Below, in pieces: positions 18,694 through 26,603 of a stretch of 64,000 bases of DNA. This DNA comes from Longimicrobiales bacterium (GTDB lineage: Bacteria > Gemmatimonadota > Gemmatimonadetes > Longimicrobiales > Gaopeijiaceae). Position numbers and translations under genes: made by a program. The stretch is from NCBI GenBank assembly GCA_028279425.1, contig JANQNV010000114.1:1-64000 (forward strand). Reading direction: 5' to 3'. How positions within the stretch are numbered: position 1 is the stretch's first letter; each line of letters starts with the position of its first letter. Below the pieces are notes generated by a model. That model did no database searches and was not told where the DNA came from. It saw only the letters and a program-made list of their open reading frames with translations.

Positions 18694-19278
18694 TCAGGTC
18701 GCGTAGTAGTCCGGCGCGGCACCCGGCTTCCACTTGATGTTGCACCCGAGCGATGGCGTCTGCTCCTCGAGCGAGCCTCCCCCGTCGAGCATGTGGTCGA
18801 CGGCACGGCGGAGATCCCGACCCGTCACCTCCACGCCGTTCCCCGGGCGACTCCCGTCGAACTGGCCGCGGTAGACCAGTGTTCCACCTCGATCGAAGAG
18901 ATAGAGGTCGGGCGTGCATGCGGCCCGAAAGGCCTTTGCCACCTCCTGCGTCTCATCGTAGAGGTAGGGGAACCCGTACCCTGCGGCCTCGGCGAGCGCC
19001 GCCATCGCGGCCGGGCCGTCCTGCGGATAGGCCTCGACGTCGTTCGACGAGATCGCCACCACCTCTACCCCACGTGCCGCCACGTCGGCGGCAAACGCGA
19101 CGAATCCCTCCTCGATGTGCTTCACGAACGGGCAGTGATTGCACCAGAAGGCGACGACTACGCCGCCGGCGCCGTCGAGCGACGTCGACGACACCCGTTC
19201 ACCGGAGCGGGGATCCGGTAGGTCGAAGGACGGGAGTGCGGTGCCCAGCGGAAGCATCGTCGAAGGGGTACGGGCCAT
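18694..19278 (-). CDS. thioredoxin-like AhpC/TSA family protein
   Basis: The 194-residue protein has a redoxin fold. The active-site region is FWCNHCPFVKH with cysteines at residues 46 and 49, followed by the family's VAISSNDVEAYPQDGP segment, the cis-proline region TPDLYLFD and GCNIKW near the C-terminus. There is no signal peptide, so it should be cytoplasmic. Members of this subgroup are often annotated simply as thioredoxin family proteins, and their partners are undefined. The start ATG at 19278 is divergent from the TetR gene at 19382, and the 103-base gap holds a palindrome that could regulate both. Confidence 0.88.
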   Translation of the reverse strand: MARTPSTMLPLGTALPSFDLPDPRSGERVSSTSLDGAGGVVVAFWCNHCPFVKHIEEGFVAFAADVAARGVEVVAISSNDVEAYPQDGPAAMAALAEAAGYGFPYLYDETQEVAKAFRAACTPDLYLFDRGGTLVYRGQFDGSRPGNGVEVTGRDLRRAVDHMLDGGGSLEEQTPSLGCNIKWKPGAAPDYYAT

Positions 19279-19368
19279 GGGTCCAGGGGGTTGAGACGCG
19301 CGCGTATCTGCCGAGACGAAGATACACCCCCTCGGTACCCCGGGGTTGCGTCCGCTGGAGATTTGTGC

Positions 19369-19386
19369 TTAATACGAACGTATGAA
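19369..19386. promoter_or_regulatory. palindromic operator candidate at the tetR start
   Basis: TTAATACG-AA-CGTATGAA forms an inverted repeat with eight-base arms and one mismatch (perfect core ATACG/CGTAT). It overlaps the ATG at 19382 of the TetR gene heading the efflux operon. TetR regulators commonly bind palindromes at their own promoter, so this is a candidate autoregulatory site. Confidence 0.5.
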
Positions 19387-20023
19387 TTACTCCGATCCGA
19401 TTCCGATTCCATCCTCCGACGACACGCGCACCGCCCTCCTCGCGGCAGCACGCGAGCTATTTGCCGAACAGGGGTACGACGGTGCCTCGGTTCGCGCGAT
19501 CACGAGCCGCGCCGGAGCGAACCTCGGCGCCATCACGTATCACTTCGGCTCGAAGGAAGAGCTCTACCTCGATCTCCTGACGAGCCTGGTCCGGCCTCTT
19601 CGAGACCGGATCATCGAAACCACCTCTCGCCCGGTTCCCCCACTCGATCGTCTCGGCGACGTCGTCGACGCCTACTTCGAACACCTGGCCGAGCACCCGG
19701 ACCTGCCCCGGTTTCTTCTCGAGCGCATCGCATCGGGGCAGCCGCCGCCCGCTCCGGTCGCCGCCGTCATGGGCGCCATCCTGCAGTCGCTCTCCAGTGT
19801 CGTGGCGGAGGGTCAGGCCGACGGGTCGATCCGCCCCGGCAACCCCATCCTGCAATCGCTCAGCCTGATCGCGCAGCCGATCTATCTGACTCTGGTGCAG
19901 ACGCCGCTCCGACACTTCCTCGGCCTCGACCTCTCCTCGGGCGAACCCCGGCAACGTCTGGTGGCCCACGCGCGTGAGTTCGTACGGGCGGGTCTCGCTG
20001 CCGACCTGCCGGAGCCACCGTGA
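19382..20023 (+). CDS. TetR family regulator of efflux operon (CecR-like)
   Basis: The 213-residue protein has a TetR N-terminal helix-turn-helix domain: TRTALLAAARELFAEQGYDGASVRAITSRAGANLGAITYHFGSKEELY, about residues 15-62. Its ligand domain contains a C-terminal segment like that of CecR-type members. It is the first gene of a seven-gene operon with stop/start overlaps that encodes a TolC, HlyD, two ATPases and two ABC-2 permeases. In E. coli, CecR (YbiH) controls the equivalent ybhGFSR genes, so this protein probably represses its own drug-efflux operon. The candidate operator overlaps its start codon. Confidence 0.85.
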   Translation: MNYSDPIPIPSSDDTRTALLAAARELFAEQGYDGASVRAITSRAGANLGAITYHFGSKEELYLDLLTSLVRPLRDRIIETTSRPVPPLDRLGDVVDAYFEHLAEHPDLPRFLLERIASGQPPPAPVAAVMGAILQSLSSVVAEGQADGSIRPGNPILQSLSLIAQPIYLTLVQTPLRHFLGLDLSSGEPRQRLVAHAREFVRAGLAADLPEPP

Positions 20024-21453
20024 TGGGGCGACGGAACGGTCCCCCGTCCACGGCGGTCAGGCGCCCCACCCGAGGGGGCTGTGAGCCCGCGAGGCCCGGC
20101 GATCGAACCCGAGCGATGGTGGGGCTCGCCGCCGCAATGGTAGCGTGGGCGACACCACTCCACGGCCAGGGTGCGGCCCCGACCTCCCTCCGCGACGCGC
20201 TGGTCCGTGCGCTGGAGACACACCCCTCGATCGAAGCGGCCCACGCGGCGGTCGAGTCGGCCGAGGCGCTGCTGGCGTCGGCTCGCTCCGGCTACCTCCC
20301 GTCGGTGTCGGTCGACGGGAGCGTCACCCGCTTCCAGGAACCGATGCTCGTCGCGCCGCTGCACGGCTTCGACCCGGCAGCCACGCCGGACTTCGACCCC
20401 ACGCTGGTACGGGGACTCCTGGGGGCGCGGTACACGCTCTTCGACGGGGGCGCGCGGCGCGCCGGCTCGGACCGCGCCGACGCGATGGTCGCCGCCTCGC
20501 GCGAAGACCGACGCGACACCGAGGCCCGCCTGATCGAAACGACCGCCGAAGCCTACCTGAGTGTACTGGCGGCCCGGGACGTCGTAGCGGCCCAGGAACG
20601 CCGTGAGGTCGCTCTGGAAGACGAGGTGGCGCGAGCCGCCCGGCTACTCGACGAAGGCGCCGCGGCCCCCCTCGTCCTGCTTCGAGCAGAAGCCGAACTC
20701 GCCTCCGCTCAGGCAGACGGCGAAGGCGCACGCCAAGGGCTCGAACTCGCCCTCACCTCGTTGGCCCGGCTGATCGACACCTCCCCCGCCGAGCTCCGGA
20801 GCGTCTCGCTCGACGATCCGGGCCTGCCGACCGACGATCCTCCCGCGTTTCTGGCCCCCGACTCCTCGGTCGTCGACGTCCTGGGGGACGCTCCGGCGCT
20901 CGCACGGGCGCAGTCCATGGTAGATGTCGCCGAGGCCGATCTGCGCCAGGCCCGCGCGGCTTGGCTCCCCTCGGTCGAGGCGGCACTGGGCTACAACCTC
21001 TTCGCCGGCGGGTCGACCGACCCGGTAGCCGAGTGGCAAGCGGGTCTTCAGCTGCGATATCCGATCTTCACCGGAGGCGCCCGCCGGGGCGCCACGGACC
21101 GGGCCGCTGCAGAGGCCCAGCGTGCCCGAGCCCGGGCACGCGTGGTCACCGAGCAGCTCGCGCAGGCCGCCGACCGGGCGCGTACGGCAGAGCGGGAGGC
21201 CCGCCGCCGCGTGATCGCGCTCGAAGCCGCCGTGACACGGTACACCGAGTTGGCACGGGTCGAGCGCCTCGCGCTGGACGAAGGCGCGGGCATGCAGAGC
21301 GACTGGCTGCGCGCCGAGGCCGGGCTCTTCCAGGCACGTGCGCTGCTGACCGACGCCCGCTTCGCGGTACTGCGCGCTCGCCTCGCCTGGGGTCGGGCGA
21401 TCGGACACCTCGATCTCGACTGGGTCGACACCCTCACGGAGACGAACCCATGA
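20023..21453 (+). CDS. TolC-family outer membrane efflux protein
   Basis: The 476-residue protein is an outer membrane efflux duct of the TolC/OEP type. After a signal region (AMVGLAAAMVAWATPLHGQ) it shows the duplicated helical-hairpin architecture, with LRDALVRALETHPSIEAAHAAVESAEALLASARSGYLPSVSVDGS and the second repeat ADLRQARAAWLPSVEAALGYNLF. Long alanine-rich coiled coils form the periplasmic tunnel. The ATG at 20023 overlaps the tetR stop; the GTG at 20020 is an equal alternative. It supplies the outer membrane exit for the HlyD/ABC system encoded downstream. Confidence 0.88.
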   Translation: MGRRNGPPSTAVRRPTRGGCEPARPGDRTRAMVGLAAAMVAWATPLHGQGAAPTSLRDALVRALETHPSIEAAHAAVESAEALLASARSGYLPSVSVDGSVTRFQEPMLVAPLHGFDPAATPDFDPTLVRGLLGARYTLFDGGARRAGSDRADAMVAASREDRRDTEARLIETTAEAYLSVLAARDVVAAQERREVALEDEVARAARLLDEGAAAPLVLLRAEAELASAQADGEGARQGLELALTSLARLIDTSPAELRSVSLDDPGLPTDDPPAFLAPDSSVVDVLGDAPALARAQSMVDVAEADLRQARAAWLPSVEAALGYNLFAGGSTDPVAEWQAGLQLRYPIFTGGARRGATDRAAAEAQRARARARVVTEQLAQAADRARTAEREARRRVIALEAAVTRYTELARVERLALDEGAGMQSDWLRAEAGLFQARALLTDARFAVLRARLAWGRAIGHLDLDWVDTLTETNP

Positions 21454-22427
21454 AGCGACTCCCCTTCGTCGTATTGCTCGCGAATCTCGCCCTGGCCGCA
21501 TGCGGCCGCACCGCGACGACCGTCATCGAGGCGTCGGGCACCGTAGAGGCCACGGAGGCCGACCTCGGCTTCCAGATTCCCGGTCGACTCGTCGCCGTCG
21601 ACGTACTCGAGGGAGCCACTGTCGCCGCGGGCGACACCCTCGCCCGCCTGGACTCCGCCGAACTCGAGGCGGCGGTGGCCGCGGCCGTCGCGAGCGTCGC
21701 GGCACAGCGCGCTCGACTCGATGAACTGGAGGGCGGTCCGCGGCCCCAGGAGCGGACCAGCGCCCGAGCTGCCGTCGCCGCCGCCATCGAGGCGGAGGAA
21801 CAGGCCCGCCGAGAAGCAGATCGGGCGCGGCGACTCCACGAGGGCGGCGCCCTGTCGGATCAGGCAACGGAACAGGCACGCACCCGCCTCGAGGCAGCGA
21901 CGGCCGCGCGCATCCAGGCCGAACAGGCTGCCACCCTCGTCGAAGAGGGCCCGCGCCGGGAAACCCTCCAGGCGCAACGCGCCCTCGTCGAACAGGCCCA
22001 GGCCTCGCTCGCGCGGAGTCGTTCGCTCCTCGCCAACGCGTCGCTCGTGGCTCCACAGCCAGGCCTCGTCACCGTGCGGCACCGCGAGCCCGGAGAGATT
22101 CTCGCAGCGGGCCTTCCGCTCGTCACTGTCATGAGCCCCGACGACCGCTGGGTGCGCATCTACGTGCGGGGCGACCGCGTCGGCCGGGTGTCGCTCGGAC
22201 AAGCGGCCGTCATCACCGTCGACGCCTACGCCGACCGCAGCTTCGAGGGTGTGGTCGCCTTCATCGGCAGCGAGGCCGAGTTCACTCCGCGCAACGTCCA
22301 GACCCCCGACGAGCGCACCCAACTGGTCTACCCGGTCAAGGTGCGCATCGTGGGCGACGAAGAACTCGCCTTGAAACCAGGGCTCCCGGCCGACGTCGTG
22401 CTCGGCGACACCGAGGACTCCGGGTGA
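21450..22427 (+). CDS. HlyD family periplasmic adaptor (YbhG-like), lipoprotein
   Basis: The 325-residue membrane-fusion protein has a lipoprotein-like signal (VVLLANLALAAC), a biotinyl-lipoyl domain around FQIPGRLVAVDVLEGATVAAGDTLARLD, a long alpha-helical hairpin (about residues 75-190, rich in Ala, Arg and Glu) and a beta-barrel domain (RHREPGEILAAGLPLVTVM). It bridges the inner-membrane ABC transporter and the TolC-like duct. Its ATG overlaps the TolC stop as ATGA, and its stop overlaps the ATPase GTG. Confidence 0.88.
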   Translation: MKRLPFVVLLANLALAACGRTATTVIEASGTVEATEADLGFQIPGRLVAVDVLEGATVAAGDTLARLDSAELEAAVAAAVASVAAQRARLDELEGGPRPQERTSARAAVAAAIEAEEQARREADRARRLHEGGALSDQATEQARTRLEAATAARIQAEQAATLVEEGPRRETLQAQRALVEQAQASLARSRSLLANASLVAPQPGLVTVRHREPGEILAAGLPLVTVMSPDDRWVRIYVRGDRVGRVSLGQAAVITVDAYADRSFEGVVAFIGSEAEFTPRNVQTPDERTQLVYPVKVRIVGDEELALKPGLPADVVLGDTEDSG

Positions 22428-23431
22428 CCGCGGTATCGCCCGTCGTCGAGGGCTCGGTGCACCTCGAGGCGCTGACCCGTCGTTTCGGGCACGACACTGC
22501 GGTCGATGGCCTGACCTTCTCGGTCGACGCGGGGGAACTGTTCGGCCTCGTGGGCCCCGACGGGGCCGGTAAGACCACGACGCTGCGGATGCTCGCCGGC
22601 GTGCTCCGCCCCTCGTCGGGCGACGCCCAGGTTGCCGGCGTGTCGATGGCCACCGACCCCGAGGCGGCGAAGCCCCACCTCGCCTACATGGCCCAGCGCT
22701 TCGGCCTCTACGAAGACCTCACGGTCGCTGAGAATCTCGCCTTCTACGCCGATCTCTTCCGCGTGCCCCGAGGGGAGCGGGCGGGGCGCCTCGAACGGCT
22801 GTACGCATTCTCCCGCCTCGACGAATTCGAAGACCGCCTCGCCGGAGCACTCTCCGGCGGAATGAAGCAGAAGCTCGCCCTTTCCTGCGCACTCATTCAC
22901 CAGCCGGCGATCCTGCTGCTCGACGAACCGACCTTCGGCGTCGACCCGATCTCACGGCGCGAACTCTGGCAGATCCTCGGTGAGATGGTGCGCCAGGGCA
23001 CGACTGTGCTCGTGTCGACGTCGTACATGGACGAAGCCGAGAAGTGTGACCGCGTCGCCCTTCTCAACGACGGGCGGTTGATCGCACTCGACACACCCGA
23101 GACCCTGCGCGCCTCCTTGCCCGGGACTCTGTTGCAGGTCGAGGCACCCGACCCGCGCCGGGTACGCGATCGACTCCGCGCCGACCCACGCGTCGCTGGA
23201 GCGGCCCTCTTCGGCGACCTCCTGCACGTCGTGATCCACGACGGCCACCGGTGGTACGATCTCGCCCGCGATCTCGCCGCAGCCGGCCTCACCGTTGCAG
23301 GGGCGCACCCGGCTCCCCCCTCGATGGAAGACGTCTTCATCCACCGAGTGGGTCGCGCCGACACCCCCGCCGGATCCGACGCCGATGGGACCCGGCCGCC
23401 CCCCGTCGACCGTCGAGGCCGGGATGGATGA
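22424..23431 (+). CDS. ABC transporter ATP-binding protein (YbhF N-half-like)
   Basis: The 335-residue ATPase has a Walker A GPDGAGKTT (residues 44-52), where Asp replaces the usual Asn, a Q-loop region (AYMAQRFGLYEDLTV), the signature LSGGMKQK and a Walker B ILLLDEPTFGVDP. The C-terminal extension (about residues 230-335) is typical of ABC-2 drug-export ATPases. In E. coli YbhF two such ATPase modules are fused; here they are two genes. The GTG at 22424 overlaps the HlyD stop. The last codons lie in a 31-base tandem repeat. Confidence 0.88.
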   Translation: MTAVSPVVEGSVHLEALTRRFGHDTAVDGLTFSVDAGELFGLVGPDGAGKTTTLRMLAGVLRPSSGDAQVAGVSMATDPEAAKPHLAYMAQRFGLYEDLTVAENLAFYADLFRVPRGERAGRLERLYAFSRLDEFEDRLAGALSGGMKQKLALSCALIHQPAILLLDEPTFGVDPISRRELWQILGEMVRQGTTVLVSTSYMDEAEKCDRVALLNDGRLIALDTPETLRASLPGTLLQVEAPDPRRVRDRLRADPRVAGAALFGDLLHVVIHDGHRWYDLARDLAAAGLTVAGAHPAPPSMEDVFIHRVGRADTPAGSDADGTRPPPVDRRGRDG

Positions 23432-23500
23432 GCGTGTCGACCGTCGAGGCCGGGGTGGGTGAGCGTGCAGACCGTCGAGGCCGGGGTGGGTGAGCGTGCA
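23408..23500 (+). repeat. 31-bp tandem repeat x3 spanning an ATPase gene junction
   Basis: Three copies of a 31-base unit (starting GACCGTCGAGGCCGGG at 23408, 23439 and 23470) cover the end of the first ATPase gene and the start of the second. Because 31 is not a multiple of three, each copy shifts frame. The ATG at 23428 in the first copy, which would give a normal ATGA overlap, runs into a stop at 23493, whereas the equivalent GTG in the second copy (23459) opens the real gene. Confidence 0.9.
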
Positions 23501-24280
23501 GACGTACCCGTGCGGGTGGCCGAGCTGACGAGGCGATTCGGTGACTTCGTCGCCGTCGACCGGGTCACCTTCGAAGTCCAGCGCGGCGAGATCTTCGGCT
23601 TCCTGGGGCCCAACGGCGCCGGCAAGACCACCACCATCAAGATGCTTACCGGCCTGCTCGAACCGACCGGGGGGCGTGGCTGGGTCGCCTCGCTCGACGT
23701 ACGCAGCCAGCGCCCGGCGATTCGGCGCCGGATCGGCTATATGTCGCAGAAGTTCTCATTGTACCCGGACCTCACGGTCGACGAGAATATCGAACTCTTC
23801 GCCGGGCTCTACGGCGTCACCGGTGGCCGCTACCGAGAGCGTCGAAGTTGGATCCTCGAGATGGCGGATCTCGTCGATCAGGCCGATCGCGTGACGGGGG
23901 CGCTCCCGCTCGGCTTCAAGCAGCGGCTCGCCCTGGGCACCGCCGTCATTCACGAACCGCCGATCCTGTTTCTCGATGAACCGACCTCCGGCGTGGATCC
24001 GATGGCGCGGCGACGTTTCTGGGACCTCATCGACGATCTCGCCGCGCATGGCCGTACGATCTTCGTCTCGACGCACTACATGGAGGAGGCCGAGTACTGC
24101 CATCGGCTGGCTCTGATGAACCGGGGAAAGCTGATCGCCCTCGACACGCCACGGGCGCTGCGGGAGGCTGAGTCGCAACGCAGCGACGCGACCGCTCGGG
24201 ATCGCGCCGCTGAACTCCCGTCGCTCGAAGACGTCTTCGTGCAACGCGTGGCGCGCGAGGGCGGGGCCCGAGTCGGATGA
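23459..24280 (+). CDS. ABC transporter ATP-binding protein (YbhF C-half-like)
   Basis: The 273-residue ATPase has a Walker A GPNGAGKTT (about residues 49-57) and a Walker B ILFLDEPTSGVDP. At the signature position it has a divergent LGFKQRLAL instead of LSGGMKQ. It pairs with the preceding ATPase to drive the two permeases. The start lies inside the second copy of the 31-base repeat, a GTG 27 bases after the upstream stop, unlike the overlapping starts in the rest of the operon. The C-terminus ends with LPSLEDVFVQRV, typical of these exporters. Confidence 0.87.
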   Translation: MSVQTVEAGVGERADVPVRVAELTRRFGDFVAVDRVTFEVQRGEIFGFLGPNGAGKTTTIKMLTGLLEPTGGRGWVASLDVRSQRPAIRRRIGYMSQKFSLYPDLTVDENIELFAGLYGVTGGRYRERRSWILEMADLVDQADRVTGALPLGFKQRLALGTAVIHEPPILFLDEPTSGVDPMARRRFWDLIDDLAAHGRTIFVSTHYMEEAEYCHRLALMNRGKLIALDTPRALREAESQRSDATARDRAAELPSLEDVFVQRVAREGGARVG

Positions 24281-25416
24281 GGAACCGACCGGCCTCCCTG
24301 AGCCCGACGCGCCTGCGCGCCATCTCCCGCAAGGAGTGGATTCAGCTGAAGCGCGATCCGAGGAGCATGATCCTCGCGTTCGCCCTGCCCCTCCTCCTGC
24401 TCGTCTTCTTCGGCTATGCCATCACCTGGGATGTCGAAGAGATCCGGCTCGCGCTCGTCGATCACGACCGCACGTCCACGAGCCGCCAGCTCGTGGAGGC
24501 ACTCGAGGCGAGCAACCTCTTTCGGGTCACCGCGCGACCCGCGAGTGAATCCGAGGCCGACGTGCTCCTCACCCGCTCCGAGGTTCGGGCCATCCTCATC
24601 GTGCCGAGAGGCTTCACCTCGCACCTGCGGGGCTCGGAGACGGCGACGCTCCAGGTACTGGTCGACGGGAGTGATGCGAACACCGCCACCATCGCCCTCA
24701 ACTACGCCGAGGCCGTCGTCGGGGGCTTCTCGAGCCGCATCACCTCCAGGGGAGGGGGTCGGGCGCCGCCCGTCGCCGCGGAAACCCGCGTGTGGTACAA
24801 CCCGACGCTCGCGTCGCGCAACATGATCGTGCCCGGCCTGATCGCGGTGATCATGTCGATCATCGCGGCCATGCTCACCGCCCTCACCATCGCGCGGGAA
24901 TGGGAGCGGGGAACGATGGAGCAGTTGGCATCCACACCGGTGGGCCGGGCCGAGGTCGTGCTCGGCAAGCTGCTCCCCTACCTGCTGATCGGGCTGTTCG
25001 ACGTCGCCCTGACCGTCGTGGTCGGGATGTGGATGTTCGGGACCCCGCTCAACGGCAGCATCGTCGAGCTCGCACTCCTCACCCTGCTCTTTCTGACTGG
25101 CGCACTCGGGCTCGGCATCTTCATCTCGGCAGCCGTCAAATCACAGGTCCTCGCCACCCAGGTCGCCATGGTCGCGACCTATTTGCCGGCGGTCCTGCTC
25201 TCCGGGTTCCTCTTCGACATCGCGTCCATGCCGGGCCCGCTCCGAGCGGTGACGTTCCTGATCCCCGCACGATACTTCGTGACGGTCACACGAGGCATCT
25301 TCCTCAAGGGAGTGGGGCTGGAGGTGCTCTGGCCACAGGCGCTCTTCATGGCGGCCTTCGCGGTCGTCGGGCTGTCGCTCGCCACGCGGTCCTTCCGCAA
25401 GGAGCTCGACGTATGA
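24277..25416 (+). CDS. ABC-2 type permease (YbhS/YhhJ-like)
   Basis: The 379-residue ABC-2 permease begins with a cytoplasmic RKEWIQLKRDPRSMILAFALPLLLLVFFGYAI segment. An extracytoplasmic loop of about 120 residues follows, then five membrane helices from MIVPGLIAVIMSIIAAMLTALTIAREWERGTMEQL to the end. The REWERGTMEQL motif is typical of drug-exporting ABC-2 permeases. The ATG overlaps the ATPase stop (ATGA). It probably forms a heterodimer with the next gene's product. Confidence 0.9.
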   Translation: MRNRPASLSPTRLRAISRKEWIQLKRDPRSMILAFALPLLLLVFFGYAITWDVEEIRLALVDHDRTSTSRQLVEALEASNLFRVTARPASESEADVLLTRSEVRAILIVPRGFTSHLRGSETATLQVLVDGSDANTATIALNYAEAVVGGFSSRITSRGGGRAPPVAAETRVWYNPTLASRNMIVPGLIAVIMSIIAAMLTALTIAREWERGTMEQLASTPVGRAEVVLGKLLPYLLIGLFDVALTVVVGMWMFGTPLNGSIVELALLTLLFLTGALGLGIFISAAVKSQVLATQVAMVATYLPAVLLSGFLFDIASMPGPLRAVTFLIPARYFVTVTRGIFLKGVGLEVLWPQALFMAAFAVVGLSLATRSFRKELDV

Positions 25417-26594
25417 GCGACCACGGCACCGAATCCGGGCGCGGAGCGACCCCGAAGACGCGCTGGGCAGCCCTCCGGACACGCGGATCGCGTGTGCGCG
25501 CCTTGATTCGCAAGGAACTGCGCCAGCTCTTTCGCGATCCCAAGACCAAGCGAGTCATCTTCGTCTCGCCGATCATCCAGCTCGTCCTTTTCGGATACGC
25601 GGTCAACACCGACGTTCGCAACGTTCCGACCGCCCTCGTCGACCACGACCGCTCGGCTCTGTCGCGGGCGTTGGTCGACGCATTCACCGCGTCGAGCTAC
25701 TTCCGCATCGTCACCACCAGCGACGACCCTTCCGCACTTCGGCGTTCGCTCGATCGCGGCGATGCGGTGGTTGGCCTCCACATCCCTCCGGGCTTCAGCG
25801 CCGACACCCGGGCGGGCCGAGTGGGCCGCATCCAGGTCCTGCTCGACGGCGGCAACTCGAATACTGCGACGGTCGCCCAGGGGTACGCCCAGCGGATCGT
25901 GCAGCAGTTCGCCCTCGAGCAGGCCGCCACCGCGGGCGCCGTACCTCCGGGCCGCGTCGATCTCCGAGCCCGTGCGTGGTTCAACCCCTCGCTCGAGAGT
26001 CGCGTCTACAACGTGCCTGCGGTGTGCGGGGTCATCGTACTCCTGATGTCCCTCCTGCTGACCGCGATGGGGGTCGTGCGCGAGCGCGAAATGGGAACGC
26101 TCGATCAGCTCCTCGTCTCCCCTCTCGCTCCCGGTGAGCTCATGCTCGGGAAAACGATCCCTGTCGCGGCCGTGGCGATGGCACAGCTCGCGATCGTCGT
26201 GGCCGTCGCGCTCCTGTGGTTCGACATCCCCCTGCGCGGCTCGGCCATCCTGCTCCTCGCCGCCTCCGCCCTGTTCATCCTGGCCGGTCTCTCGGTGGGC
26301 CTGTGGATTTCCACGGTGAGCCGCACGCAACAGGAAGCCTTCCTCACGATGTTCCTGTTCATCCTGCCCGCGATCATCCTCTCCGGCTTTCTATACCCCG
26401 TCGACACGATGCCCGAGCTCTTCCAGCATCTGACCATGGCCAACCCCCTTCGGCACTACCTCGAGATCGTTCGGGGACTGTTCCTCAAGGGCTCCGCCGC
26501 CGCCGACCTGGTCGAACAGTTGGCGATCCTCGGCGCCATGGCGATCGTCGGCTTGTCGACCGCTTCGTGGCGCTTCCGGCGTATGCTCGCCTAG
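25413..26594 (+). CDS. ABC-2 type permease (YbhR-like)
   Basis: The 393-residue protein is a second ABC-2 permease with the same layout: IRKELRQLFRDPKTKRVIFVSPIIQLVLFGYAV, an extracytoplasmic loop, then VVREREMGTLDQLLVSPLAPGELMLGKTIPVA and further helices. It is homologous to the preceding gene, and the pair matches YbhS and YbhR. The ATG at 25413 overlaps the previous stop (ATGA). It is the last gene of the efflux operon and converges with the ADOP gene at 26604, leaving only nine bases between their stops. Confidence 0.9.
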   Translation: MSDHGTESGRGATPKTRWAALRTRGSRVRALIRKELRQLFRDPKTKRVIFVSPIIQLVLFGYAVNTDVRNVPTALVDHDRSALSRALVDAFTASSYFRIVTTSDDPSALRRSLDRGDAVVGLHIPPGFSADTRAGRVGRIQVLLDGGNSNTATVAQGYAQRIVQQFALEQAATAGAVPPGRVDLRARAWFNPSLESRVYNVPAVCGVIVLLMSLLLTAMGVVREREMGTLDQLLVSPLAPGELMLGKTIPVAAVAMAQLAIVVAVALLWFDIPLRGSAILLLAASALFILAGLSVGLWISTVSRTQQEAFLTMFLFILPAIILSGFLYPVDTMPELFQHLTMANPLRHYLEIVRGLFLKGSAAADLVEQLAILGAMAIVGLSTASWRFRRMLA

Positions 26595-26603
26595 CGCCCC
26601 CCC

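Noticed and set aside
23428-23493. ATG 23428 as the start of the second ATPase
   Set aside because: It gives the usual ATGA overlap but reads into a stop after 21 codons because the 31-base repeat shifts the frame.
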